Shown here: one piece after another, positions 41,930 through 49,848 of the stretch
How positions within the stretch are numbered: the first letter of the stretch is position 1
Layout of the letters: each line of letters begins with the position of its first letter
Position numbers and translations under genes: made by a program
NCBI GenBank assembly: GCA_934635515.1
Contig: CAKTZK010000001.1
Location: 1-51,966 of the forward strand
DNA length: 51,966 nt
Direction: 5' to 3'
Source of the DNA: an uncultured Oscillospiraceae bacterium
Lineage (GTDB): Bacteria; Bacillota_A; Clostridia; Oscillospirales; Oscillospiraceae
The notes under the pieces: model-generated
What the model was told of the DNA's origin: nothing
Databases searched by the model: none
Seen by the model: only the letters and a program-made list of their open reading frames with translations

Positions 41930-42421
41930 TTATCCTCCGATATTCTCCACAAACGGCAGATCGTCGCCTGCGATCCAGTCCGCCACGTCCACGATCTCAA
42001 ACTCCGTGGGGGTCTTGCGAATCACCACCCGGGCGATGCCCGCGTTGATGACCATCCGCCGGCACATGGCGCAGCTGGTGGCGTCGCCCAGAATTTCCCC
42101 GGTCTGGGCGTTTTTCCCCACCAGATACAGCGTGCCGCCCACCATGTCCCGCCGGGAGGCGGAGATGATGGCGTTGGCCTCGGCGTGAACGCTGCGGCAC
42201 AGCTCGTACCGCTCCCCCCGGGGCACCCGCAGGGCCTCTCTGGTGCAGTAGCCCATGTCCACGCAGTTGCGCCGGCCCCGGGGGGCACCGTTGTAGCCGG
42301 TGGAGATGATCTCATCATTTTTCACGATAATGGCGCCGTAAATGCGCCGCAGGCAGGTAGCCCGCTCCAGAACGGTCTGGGCAATATCCAGGTAATAGTT
42401 TTCCTTGCTGATGCGGTCCAT
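41930..42421 (-). CDS. dCMP deaminase family protein (ComEB-like)
   Basis: This 163-residue zinc deaminase has the zinc site and catalytic Glu in HAEANAI and the second zinc motif in SCAMCRRMV. It converts dCMP to dUMP for thymidylate synthesis; ComEB in Bacillus is a relative. The ATG at 42,421 has GGAGGTG upstream. It stands alone, 50 bases after the DUF975 gene. Confidence 0.92.
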   Translation of the reverse strand: MDRISKENYYLDIAQTVLERATCLRRIYGAIIVKNDEIISTGYNGAPRGRRNCVDMGYCTREALRVPRGERYELCRSVHAEANAIISASRRDMVGGTLYLVGKNAQTGEILGDATSCAMCRRMVINAGIARVVIRKTPTEFEIVDVADWIAGDDLPFVENIGG

Positions 42422-42470
42422 AGTCACACCTCCGTGGGATTTTTATGAAAAATCAAAGGGTTTTGGCAGC

Positions 42471-43223
42471 TCAGAATCTGTCGTCGGGATGGAAGGTGTC
42501 GTCCTCCGCGGGACCGTCACCGGGCATATAGCCGATGCCTTTTTCTGCCTTGATGGCCTCAAAGTAGCCCAGGTTCGTCTGCTGCACATAGGGGGAGACC
42601 CATATAGTCAGGATGCCCGCCGTCAGCACGCACAGGAGGGCCCAGCCCAAAAACGTAAGGTCCAGCACGAACAGGTCCAGCTTGTGGCCCTTGGTCTGCG
42701 CCTTGCTCATGGCCAGTGCCTCCATCGCGCCCAGCTCCGGATTTTCGCACAGGTTATACACGGCGAAGCGGTAGCGGTAAGCGGCGATGATGCCCGGCAC
42801 GATGAACAGGCAGGTCCACAGGAATACGAACACCACCATCAGCACATTCAGCAAAATGATCTTCCCCGCGAAGCCGAATCCGTCAAACAGGGAGGAGTAG
42901 GGCATTTTTTCGCCCCGGCGCACACCCTGGTGATAGAGGATCCACCCGGCGCTCAGCACGCACCCCAGCAGCCACACAAAAACGGACACAAACAGCACCA
43001 CCGGCGTGGGGAAGGAGGGGTGATGGAAAAGAAGAGAGTTTTGCATGTAATACTGGAGATCTCCCACCTGCACCCAGACGCCCTCGTTGGCCCCGGCGTA
43101 GTCCGAAGCCAGGGACAGCGCCGCCTGGATCAGCAGATAGATCAGCGCCATCAGGTAGGCCGAGACCTGAGCGGACTTGGTGATGGCTTTTGCAGTTTGC
43201 TTCAGTTCAATACGGTTCAGCAT
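42471..43223 (-). CDS. DUF975 family membrane protein
   Basis: This protein of about 250 residues has five or six hydrophobic segments. It matches DUF975 with the central IVPGIIAAYRYRFAVYNLCENPELGAMEALAMSK, cut here into its typical parts: IVPGIIAAYRY and NPELGAMEALAMSK. The function is unknown. An acidic C-terminal tail ends PAEDDTFHPDDRF. The ATG at 43,223 has a modest AAAGG site. An AT-rich stretch upstream may hold its promoter, but no clear -35/-10 pair is seen. Confidence 0.85.
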   Translation of the reverse strand: MLNRIELKQTAKAITKSAQVSAYLMALIYLLIQAALSLASDYAGANEGVWVQVGDLQYYMQNSLLFHHPSFPTPVVLFVSVFVWLLGCVLSAGWILYHQGVRRGEKMPYSSLFDGFGFAGKIILLNVLMVVFVFLWTCLFIVPGIIAAYRYRFAVYNLCENPELGAMEALAMSKAQTKGHKLDLFVLDLTFLGWALLCVLTAGILTIWVSPYVQQTNLGYFEAIKAEKGIGYMPGDGPAEDDTFHPDDRF

Positions 43224-43392
43224 AGAAGTAACGCCTTTCATTATAATAATGTATATTTTATGGTAGCATAGAACTGTGAAAAACACAAGGGCGGAGTGGC
43301 GATTCCGGACAAAATAGGCGTCTGCGGCGGGATTTTGCGGGATCATAATGGCAAGATTGACAAAATTTACAGCAAATCCCACAGGATGGGGG

Positions 43393-43421
43393 TGGACAAA
43401 GGGCCTATTTTGTTGTAATAT
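43393..43421 (+). promoter_or_regulatory. Promoter of the rnf operon
   Basis: TGGACA (43,393-43,398) and TAATAT (43,416-43,421) are 17 bases apart, about 55 bases before the rnfC ATG. Confidence 0.6.
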
Positions 43422-43477
43422 TATCTTCAGTATGGGGTGGCATCGGGCCGCCCTGAAGTAAGATGAGGTGAAAGACA

Positions 43478-44851
43478 ATGGCACAAGCTTTCTTTGGCGG
43501 CGTTCATCCCAATGATATGAAAGCCGCGACCAATGAAAAGGCCATCGAGCAGCTGGCAGCCCCGGCTGAGGTGGTCATCCCCATGTCTATGCACATCGGT
43601 GCGCCTTGCAAGCCCGTGGTCTCCGTGGGCGACAAGGTGACTGTGGGCCAGCTGATCGGCGAGCCCGGCGGTTTCGTTTCCGCACCCATTCATGCCAGCG
43701 TTTCCGGCACTGTAAAGGCCGTGGAACCCCGTCCTTTCTCTATGGGCGGCACCATGATGAGCGTGGTCATTGAAAACGACAAGCAGAACACCGTGTGTCC
43801 TGACATTCATCCCGTAGCCGATCCCGACAGCCTGACTCCCGAGCAGCTTGTCGAGATCGTCAAGAACGCCGGCATCGTCGGCCAGGGCGGCGCGACCTTC
43901 CCCACCCATGTGAAGATCAGCTCCGGCCTGGGCAAGGTGGACTATGTCCTCATTAACGCTGCCGAATGCGAGCCCTACATCACCGGCGACCACCGCACCA
44001 TGCTGGAGCGGCCTGAGCAGGTCATCAAGGGCGCTACCCTCCTGGCCAAGTGCTTCGGCGTGGACAAGGTCTACATCGGTATCGAGGCCAACAAGCAGAA
44101 CGCTGCGGACGTGCTGAACAAGACCATCGCCGAGCTGAAGGCTCCCGTGGTGGTGGAGGTGCTGCACACCCGTTACCCCCAGGGCGCTGAAAAGCAGCTC
44201 TGCCAGGCCATCTCCGGCCGGCAGGTCCCCTCCGGCAAGCTCCCCGCTGACGCCGGCTGCTGCATTTTCAACCTGAACACCACCTGCTCCATCTACAAGG
44301 CTGTTTACACCGGTATGCCCGTGGTGAGCAAGATCGTCACCGTCTCCGGCTCCGGCGTTATCGAGCCCAAGAACATCGAGTGCCCCATCGGCACCCCCAT
44401 CACCGACCTGTTCGACGCCTGCGGCGGCCTGCGGGAGGACACCTACAAGCTGATCATGGGCGGCCCCATGATGGGTCTGGCGCAGTATGATGTGGATGTC
44501 ACCGTGGGTAAGGGCACCGGCGCTATGCTGGCCTTTGCCGGCGACGAGGAGAAGTATGTGGCCGAGCCCCAGTGCATCCGCTGCGGCAAGTGCGTGGGCG
44601 TGTGCCCCATGCGCCTGGAGCCCGTGTTCATGTATAAGTACCTGCAGAAGGGCGATGTGGATACCTGGCAGAATTTCTACCACGGCATGGACTGCATCGA
44701 GTGCGGCGCCTGCGCCTACACCTGCCCCGCCCGTCTGCCCCTGACCCACATGTTCCGCATGGGCAAGCAGAAGGTCAATAACGCAAGAATGGCTGCCAAG
44801 GCTAAGGCTGAGGCCGAGAAGAAGGCAGCCGAAGAGAAGAAGGAGGCGTAA
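43478..44851 (+). CDS. rnfC: Rnf complex subunit C
   Basis: This 457-residue subunit is peripheral in the ferredoxin:NAD+ oxidoreductase. It shows the N-terminal FFGGVHP and biotinyl-like region, the Rossmann NADH/FMN segment (VGQGGATFPTHVK), a SLBB-like part and two 4Fe-4S motifs, CIRCGKCVGVCPM and CIECGACAYTCPA. It is the first gene of a complete rnfCDGEAB operon. The complex oxidises ferredoxin reduced by PFOR and pumps Na+ or H+. The C-terminal tail is Ala/Lys/Glu-rich. Confidence 0.97.
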   Translation: MAQAFFGGVHPNDMKAATNEKAIEQLAAPAEVVIPMSMHIGAPCKPVVSVGDKVTVGQLIGEPGGFVSAPIHASVSGTVKAVEPRPFSMGGTMMSVVIENDKQNTVCPDIHPVADPDSLTPEQLVEIVKNAGIVGQGGATFPTHVKISSGLGKVDYVLINAAECEPYITGDHRTMLERPEQVIKGATLLAKCFGVDKVYIGIEANKQNAADVLNKTIAELKAPVVVEVLHTRYPQGAEKQLCQAISGRQVPSGKLPADAGCCIFNLNTTCSIYKAVYTGMPVVSKIVTVSGSGVIEPKNIECPIGTPITDLFDACGGLREDTYKLIMGGPMMGLAQYDVDVTVGKGTGAMLAFAGDEEKYVAEPQCIRCGKCVGVCPMRLEPVFMYKYLQKGDVDTWQNFYHGMDCIECGACAYTCPARLPLTHMFRMGKQKVNNARMAAKAKAEAEKKAAEEKKEA

Positions 44852-44854
44852 GCA

Positions 44855-45880
44855 ATGACGGATTATAAAAGCTTGAAGCTCATCGCATCCTCCTCCCCCC
44901 ATATCCGCAGCAATGAGGATACCCGCTCCATCATGCTGGATGTGATCATCGCGCTCATGCCCGCGCTCATTATGGGCATCTATGTGTTCGGCTGGCGCGC
45001 GCTTACGGCCACGCTGGTGTCCGTAGTGGCCTGTGTGTTCTGGGAGTGGCTGTACCGTAAGCTGATGAAGAAGTCCAGCTCTATCGGCGATCTCTCCGCT
45101 GTGGTCACCGGTATCCTGCTGGCCTTTGTCTGCCCCGTGCAGACCCCCTACTGGATGCTCATCATCGGCGCGTTCTTCTCCATCGTGCTGGTCAAGCAGC
45201 TCTACGGCGGCATCGGCTGCAACTTCCTCAACCCCGCTCTGGCAGGCCGTGCTATTCTGCTGGCCAGCTATGCCACCGCTATGACCACCTGGGTCAAGGT
45301 GGGTGAGAAGGCTGTGGTGGTTGGCAGCAATGCCGACATCGTTACCGCCGCTACCCCCCTGGCTATGATGAAGGGCGTGGACGCGGCCGGTTGGGAGACC
45401 CTCACCAATACTTACACCCTGGGCGACATGTTCATCGGCCGCATCGGCGGCTCCCTGGGTGAGGTCTCTGCGCTGATGCTCCTGCTGGGCGGCATCTATC
45501 TGGTGCTGCGCAAGGTCATCTCCTGGCAGACCCCCGTGTGCTACATCGCTACTGTGGCTATCATCTGCCTCATCTCTGCTCCTGCCGGCGTCAGCGGCGT
45601 GGAGTACATGGCTTACAACGTGTTCGGCGGCGGCCTGATGCTGGGCGCCATCTTCATGGCCACCGACTATGCTACCTCTCCCGTCACCAAGCTGGGCCAG
45701 GTCATCTTCGGCATCGGCTGCGGCCTCATCACGGTGTTCATCCGCCGCTTCGGCTCCTATCCCGAGGGCGTTTGCTACTCCATCATGATCATGAACTGCA
45801 CCACCTGGCTGCTGGATAAGTATGTCCGGCCCACCATCTACGGTGCGCTGAAGAAAGAAAAGAAGGAGGCGGCGAAGTAA
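44855..45880 (+). CDS. rnfD: Rnf complex subunit D
   Basis: This 341-residue integral membrane subunit is of the NqrB/RnfD family. The motif TDYATSPVTKLGQ contains the Thr that carries covalent FMN in the family. It has about nine to ten hydrophobic segments. It starts 3 bases after rnfC and its last base is shared with the rnfG start codon, indicating coupled translation. Confidence 0.96.
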   Translation: MTDYKSLKLIASSSPHIRSNEDTRSIMLDVIIALMPALIMGIYVFGWRALTATLVSVVACVFWEWLYRKLMKKSSSIGDLSAVVTGILLAFVCPVQTPYWMLIIGAFFSIVLVKQLYGGIGCNFLNPALAGRAILLASYATAMTTWVKVGEKAVVVGSNADIVTAATPLAMMKGVDAAGWETLTNTYTLGDMFIGRIGGSLGEVSALMLLLGGIYLVLRKVISWQTPVCYIATVAIICLISAPAGVSGVEYMAYNVFGGGLMLGAIFMATDYATSPVTKLGQVIFGIGCGLITVFIRRFGSYPEGVCYSIMIMNCTTWLLDKYVRPTIYGALKKEKKEAAK

Positions 45881-46473
45881 TGAAGATCTCCGGTAAGTTT
45901 ATTCTCAAGGTCGCCGGTACCCTTACGGTCATCTCCCTGGTGGTTGCCGCTCTGCTGGGCGTTGTCAACAACATCACCGAGGATAAGATTGCCGCCATCG
46001 ACGCCGAGAACACCCGCATCGCCATGAGCGCCGTTGCCCCCGAGGGCAGCGAGTTCGGCGACAAGATGGAAGTGACCGACGAAATGGTCGCCGCCGCCGC
46101 CACCCAGAGCGGCAAGATCCTGGAGCTGTACCCCGTGACCAACGGCGGCGCAGAGGCCGGGTATGTGATGAAGGTATCCGCCTCCGGCTCTCAGGGCACC
46201 ATCGTGATGATGGTGGGCGTGGATGCCAATAAGGCCATCACCGGCATCTCCGTGGTCAGCCACTCCGAGACCTCCGGCATCGGCACCAAGGTGGTGGGCA
46301 ATGAGCCCAACTCCGCCGGCGTGCCCGTTCTGGATCAGTTTGTGGGTCTCAGCGGCGCAGGCTCCCTGGTAGTTGGCAGCAACATCACCGCCATCTCCGG
46401 CGCCACCGTTTCCACCAAGGGCATCACCATGGGCGCCAACGCGGCCCTGGCTGTTGCCGACCTCTTGGGCTAA
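45880..46473 (+). CDS. rnfG: Rnf complex subunit G
   Basis: This 197-residue subunit has one N-terminal membrane helix and a soluble FMN-binding domain. SGATVSTKGI near the C-terminus is the flavinylation motif, where a Thr takes FMN. It probably faces outside the membrane. It overlaps rnfD by one base. Confidence 0.95.
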   Translation: MKISGKFILKVAGTLTVISLVVAALLGVVNNITEDKIAAIDAENTRIAMSAVAPEGSEFGDKMEVTDEMVAAAATQSGKILELYPVTNGGAEAGYVMKVSASGSQGTIVMMVGVDANKAITGISVVSHSETSGIGTKVVGNEPNSAGVPVLDQFVGLSGAGSLVVGSNITAISGATVSTKGITMGANAALAVADLLG

Positions 46474-46491
46474 GAAAGGAGGAGCTGAATT

Positions 46492-47139
46492 ATGAATTTC
46501 GGTAAGCAACTCAAAGAGGGTCTCATTACGCAGAACCCCGTTCTGGTCCAGGTGCTTGGTATGTGCTCCACCATGGCCATTACCACCTCGTTCTTCAACG
46601 GCCTGGGCATGGGCGTCAGCGTGCTGATCATCCTGACCCTGTCCAACATTTTCATTTCCCTGCTGCGTAAGATCATTCCCAACGAAGTGCGTATCGCCTG
46701 CTACATCGTGGTCATCGCCGGTTTCGTTACCTGCGTCGATCTGCTGCTGAAGGCGTTCGTGCCCGCTCTGTCCAACTCCCTGGGCGTGTTCATCCCCCTG
46801 ATCGTGGTGAACTGCATCATCCTGGGCCGTGCCGAGGGCTTTGCCTCCAAGAACGGCATCGGTGCCTCCGCAGTGGACGGCATCTGCCAGGGCATCGGCT
46901 ATACTCTGGTGCTGATCGTTATGTGCGTTGTCCGTGAGTTCCTGGGCAGCGGCAAGTTCGGCGGCGGCCTCTTGGGCGGCGGCGGACTGGGCAGCGCTCC
47001 CGGCATCACCATCATCCCCGAGGAGTTCGGCATCAAAGTTCTCACGCTGCCTGTGGGCGGCTTCCTGACCCTGGGCTGCCTCATTGCTCTGATGCAGTGG
47101 GCCCTGGCCAAGAGTGCTAAGAAAAAGGAGGGTAAGTAA
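46492..47139 (+). CDS. rnfE: Rnf complex subunit E
   Basis: This 215-residue membrane subunit has six hydrophobic segments and is related to RnfA and NqrD. It has GLITQNPVLVQVLGMC near the start and NCIILGRAEGFA in the middle. AAAGGAGGAG precedes the start. With RnfA it forms the membrane core that holds an Fe-S centre in related complexes. Confidence 0.95.
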   Translation: MNFGKQLKEGLITQNPVLVQVLGMCSTMAITTSFFNGLGMGVSVLIILTLSNIFISLLRKIIPNEVRIACYIVVIAGFVTCVDLLLKAFVPALSNSLGVFIPLIVVNCIILGRAEGFASKNGIGASAVDGICQGIGYTLVLIVMCVVREFLGSGKFGGGLLGGGGLGSAPGITIIPEEFGIKVLTLPVGGFLTLGCLIALMQWALAKSAKKKEGK

Positions 47140-47142
47140 GTT

Positions 47143-47730
47143 ATGAGTATTACGACTTTGCTCGCCATCTCCCTTGGCGCTATTCTCACCAATAACTTTA
47201 TCTTCTCCCAGTTCCTGGGTATCTGCCCCTTCCTGGGTGTGTCCAAGAAGATCGACACCGCCGTGGGCATGGGCGCCGCCGTGACCTTTGTCATGGGCCT
47301 GGCCTCCGCCGTCTGCTTCGGCGTCAACAAGATCCTGGTGGCCATGGATCTGGGCTATATGCAGACCGTGGCCTTCATCCTGGTCATCGCCGCCCTGGTG
47401 CAGTTCGTGGAAATGTTCCTGAAGAAGAACATTCCCACCCTGTATACCGCTCTGGGCGTGTATCTGCCCCTGATCACCACCAACTGCGCCGTGCTGGGCG
47501 TTGCTCTGCTGAACGTGCAGAACGACTACAACTTCATCGGCTCCGTTATCTATGGTATCACCGGTGGTCTGGGTTTCCTGCTGGCCATCTTCCTGTTCGC
47601 GGCCATCCGTGAGCAGCTGGAGGTCTCCAGTGAGAACCCCAAGGCCTTCGATGGTTTCCCCATTGCTCTGGTCACTGCCGGCCTGATCGCCCTGGCGTTC
47701 ATGGGCTTCAGCGGCCTGAAGGTCTGGTAA
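47143..47730 (+). CDS. rnfA: Rnf complex subunit A
   Basis: This 195-residue, six-helix membrane subunit has NNFIFSQFLGICPFLGVSK and TTNCAVLGVALL, the paired cysteine regions of the NqrE/RnfA family. It starts 3 bases after rnfE. Confidence 0.96.
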   Translation: MSITTLLAISLGAILTNNFIFSQFLGICPFLGVSKKIDTAVGMGAAVTFVMGLASAVCFGVNKILVAMDLGYMQTVAFILVIAALVQFVEMFLKKNIPTLYTALGVYLPLITTNCAVLGVALLNVQNDYNFIGSVIYGITGGLGFLLAIFLFAAIREQLEVSSENPKAFDGFPIALVTAGLIALAFMGFSGLKVW

Positions 47731-47745
47731 GGAGGAAAAGAGAAT

Positions 47746-48651
47746 ATGAATATTTTGTATGCAGTCATCGTTTTAGGTGTACTTGCAATCGTGTTCGGTC
47801 TGATCCTGGCCGTGGCCGCAAAGGTCTTTGAAGTAGAGGTCGACCCCCGCCTGCCCGAGATCCAGGCAGCCCTGGCCGGCGCCAACTGCGGCGGCTGCGG
47901 CTATCCCGGCTGCGGCGGCTGCGCCGAGGCCATTCTGGCCGGCAAGGCCCCCGTCACCGCCTGCGCTCCCGCAGGTCCCGAGGGCGCTGCCAAGATCGCT
48001 GCCATCATGGGCATGGAGGCTCCCTCCGGCGACAAGATGGTCGCCCATGTGCTCTGCAATGGCGGCTGCAACGCCAAGGATAACTTTGAGTATCGCGGCG
48101 TCACCGACTGCCTGGCCGCTACCAAGGTCTGCGGCGGCAACTCCAAGGCCTGCCGTTACGGCTGCTTCGGCTTCGGCTCCTGCGCCGCTGCCTGTAAGTT
48201 CGACGCCATCCATGTGGTGGACGGCGTGGCCGTGGTGGACAAGGAAAAGTGCACCAACTGCGGCGCTTGCCGTGAGGCCTGCCCCCACCACCTGATCGTG
48301 GAGGTCCCCTATAAGCAGAAGGTGTTTGTCAACTGCTCCAATAAGGACAAGGGTCCCACCGTCACCAAGGTCTGCGCCAATTCCTGCATCGCCTGCGGCA
48401 TGTGCGAGCGCACCTGCAAGTTCGATGCCATCCACGTTGTGAACAATGTGGCCGTCATCGACTACTCCAAGTGTAAGAACTGCACCATGTGCGCCAAGGC
48501 CTGCCCCCGCAACGCCATTGAGCCCATCCCCACCCCCGAGGAGAAGGAGAAGTTCAAGGCCGCGCAGAAGGCTGCCGCCGAGAAGAAGGCCGCTGCCGCT
48601 AAGGCCGCCGCTGAGGCTGCCAAGGCTGCGGAAGCTCCCAAGGCTGAATAA
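47746..48651 (+). CDS. rnfB: Rnf complex subunit B
   Basis: This 301-residue subunit has an N-terminal membrane helix, a four-Cys cluster region (GANCGGCGYPGCGGC), and several ferredoxin-like motifs, including CTNCGACREACPHH, CIACGMCERTCKF and CKNCTMCAKACPRN. It is the likely entry point for electrons from ferredoxin. It ends in a long Ala/Lys-rich tail (about 265-301). It is the last gene of the operon, and a terminator follows at 48,662. Confidence 0.96.
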   Translation: MNILYAVIVLGVLAIVFGLILAVAAKVFEVEVDPRLPEIQAALAGANCGGCGYPGCGGCAEAILAGKAPVTACAPAGPEGAAKIAAIMGMEAPSGDKMVAHVLCNGGCNAKDNFEYRGVTDCLAATKVCGGNSKACRYGCFGFGSCAAACKFDAIHVVDGVAVVDKEKCTNCGACREACPHHLIVEVPYKQKVFVNCSNKDKGPTVTKVCANSCIACGMCERTCKFDAIHVVNNVAVIDYSKCKNCTMCAKACPRNAIEPIPTPEEKEKFKAAQKAAAEKKAAAAKAAAEAAKAAEAPKAE

Positions 48652-48661
48652 GCAAATCATG

Positions 48662-48697
48662 AAAACGGTCGTCCGGAAAGCCCGGGCGGCCGTTTTT
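48662..48697 (+). terminator. Terminator of the rnf operon
   Basis: AAAACGGTCGTCCGG / CCGGGCGGCCGTTTTT with an AAAG-centred loop and T-run, 10 bases after the rnfB stop. Confidence 0.88.
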
Positions 48698-48712
48698 CTT
48701 GTGCTGCACTCC

Positions 48713-48741
48713 TTGCAAATCTCGGCTAAAAGGCGTATACT
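48713..48741 (+). promoter_or_regulatory. Promoter of the riboswitch-folT transcript
   Basis: TTGCAA (48,713-48,718) and TATACT (48,736-48,741) are 17 bases apart, placing the transcript start about 10 bases before the riboswitch. Confidence 0.72.
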
Positions 48742-48756
48742 GTTTCCAGAAACATC

Positions 48757-48862
48757 TGGCAGAGTAGGAAAATGTGTGTTCAGTGCCGCCGGGACGGGGA
48801 GTTGTCCGGCGGACGAAATGGCGGCGTGCCGCCTGCAGTGCGTTTTCCGCATCCCGCTGCCG
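48757..48862 (+). ncRNA. THF (tetrahydrofolate) riboswitch aptamer
   Basis: The conserved parts of the folT-type THF aptamer appear in order: GCAGAGTAGG, GTGTGTTCAGTGCC, GGACGGGGAGTTG, GCGGACGAAA, and a closing GCATCCCGCTGCC that pairs with the GGCAG at the start. It senses reduced folates and sits before a folate-type ECF S-component gene, the usual context. Confidence 0.92.
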
Positions 48863-48897
48863 CATAGCGTCCTGCCCGGCGGCCTTGTGCCGCCCTG

Positions 48898-48952
48898 CTC
48901 CTCTGTGCGGCTGTTCCGGCAAAACCCCGGACTGCCGATGAAAACAGAGGAG
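48898..48952 (+). promoter_or_regulatory. Expression platform: anti-Shine-Dalgarno pairing
   Basis: CTCCTCTGT (48,898-48,906) is exactly complementary to ACAGAGGAG (48,944-48,952), which includes the folT ribosome site. GGCGGCC..GCCGCC just upstream could compete. This suggests control of translation start, probably shutting folT off when THF is bound. Confidence 0.7.
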
Positions 48953-48960
48953 GTATTTTT

Positions 48961-49557
48961 ATGCCCATTTTTAAAAGCCCATTTTCTGCAGCCTATTGGA
49001 AAGCGGCGGCCCGGGAGCTGAGAAGCTATCGCGCCCTGGTGTTTTCTGCGCTGATGATCGCCGCGTGCATCGTCCTCAGCCACTGCAAGATACCCCTGGG
49101 GGAGAATCTCTCCCTCAGCGTTACCTTCCTGGCCCGGGCTCTGTGCGCCCTGGTCTGCGGGCCGGTGATGGTCATTCTCTTCGGGGCGGCGGAGGATACC
49201 CTTAGCTTTTTTCTATCCTCCGGTGGCTATCCGTATTTTCCCGGCTATATGCTCACCACTATCCTGGGCTGCCTGATCTATGCGCTGTTTTTCTACCGGG
49301 CACACATCACCTGGCGGCGGATCATCCTGGCTAAGCTCATTACCAATGTGCAAAACGTTCTGCTGGGCTCTCTTTGGAGCGCCATCCTCTACAGCAAGGG
49401 GTATCTGTATTATATGACTACCAGCGCCGTGAAAAACGCCCTGTACCTGCCCCTGCAGATTCTTCTCCTGGGCTTTTTGTTTCAGGCGCTGCTGCCGGTG
49501 CTGCAAAAACAGGGAAAGCTCCCGGTGCAGCTGCCGGAGGGACGTATTCCCTGGTGA
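48961..49557 (+). CDS. folT: ECF transporter S-component, folate type
   Basis: This 198-residue membrane protein has about five or six hydrophobic segments. It matches FolT-like S-components: an ARELRSYRAL start, LSLSVTFLARALCALVCGPVM, AAEDTLSFFLSSGGYPYFPGYMLT in its two halves, and the AKLITNVQNVLLGSLWSAILY helix. It binds folate and works with a shared ECF energising module encoded elsewhere. The THF riboswitch directly upstream supports the substrate. GAGGAGG precedes the ATG. Confidence 0.92.
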   Translation: MPIFKSPFSAAYWKAAARELRSYRALVFSALMIAACIVLSHCKIPLGENLSLSVTFLARALCALVCGPVMVILFGAAEDTLSFFLSSGGYPYFPGYMLTTILGCLIYALFFYRAHITWRRIILAKLITNVQNVLLGSLWSAILYSKGYLYYMTTSAVKNALYLPLQILLLGFLFQALLPVLQKQGKLPVQLPEGRIPW

Positions 49558-49569
49558 AAATCTGATCCC

Positions 49570-49594
49570 AAAGGCCGCCCATTGGGCGGCCTTT
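49570..49594 (+). terminator. Terminator of folT
   Basis: AAAGGCCGCCC-ATT-GGGCGGCCTTT, an 11-bp perfect stem 12 bases after the stop. Confidence 0.8.
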
Positions 49595-49632
49595 CCACTT
49601 GCCGCCGAAAGGATTGCCCCAATGAACCACCT

Positions 49633-49711
49633 CGTAGGGGCCGATGTGGGCATCGGCCCCTACGGAGTTCTATCGGCAAACGCTGCGTAGGGGCGGGGCT
49701 CTGCCCCGCCC
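49633..49711. repeat. GC-rich palindromic repeats of the CGTAGGGGC type
   Basis: A perfect 14-bp palindrome (CGTAGGGGCCGATG / CATCGGCCCCTACG, 49,633-49,664) is followed by a second unit starting CGTAGGGGCGGGGC (from about 49,685). A fragment of the same family occurs near 36,655. These are probably dispersed non-coding repeats. Confidence 0.6.
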
Positions 49712-49774
49712 GCCCCCATCTTTCCGCTCCCCCCAATTTCTCTCTTGTTCACAATAGTTTAACAATGCCGCCCC

Positions 49775-49803
49775 TTGACATCTGCGGAAACAGGTGGTAA
49801 ACT
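49775..49803 (+). promoter_or_regulatory. Promoter of hrcA-grpE-dnaK
   Basis: TTGACA (49,775-49,780) and TAAACT (49,798-49,803) are 17 bases apart; the CIRCE operator begins 5 bases downstream. Confidence 0.82.
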
Positions 49804-49807
49804 GCGT

Positions 49808-49834
49808 TTAGCACTCGAGAGAATAGAGTGCTAA
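49808..49834. promoter_or_regulatory. CIRCE operator of hrcA-grpE-dnaK
   Basis: TTAGCACTC, nine bases, GAGTGCTAA is a perfect CIRCE. It lies over the transcription start and allows HrcA to repress its own operon. Confidence 0.97.
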
Positions 49835-49848
49835 AAACGGAGAAAGCT

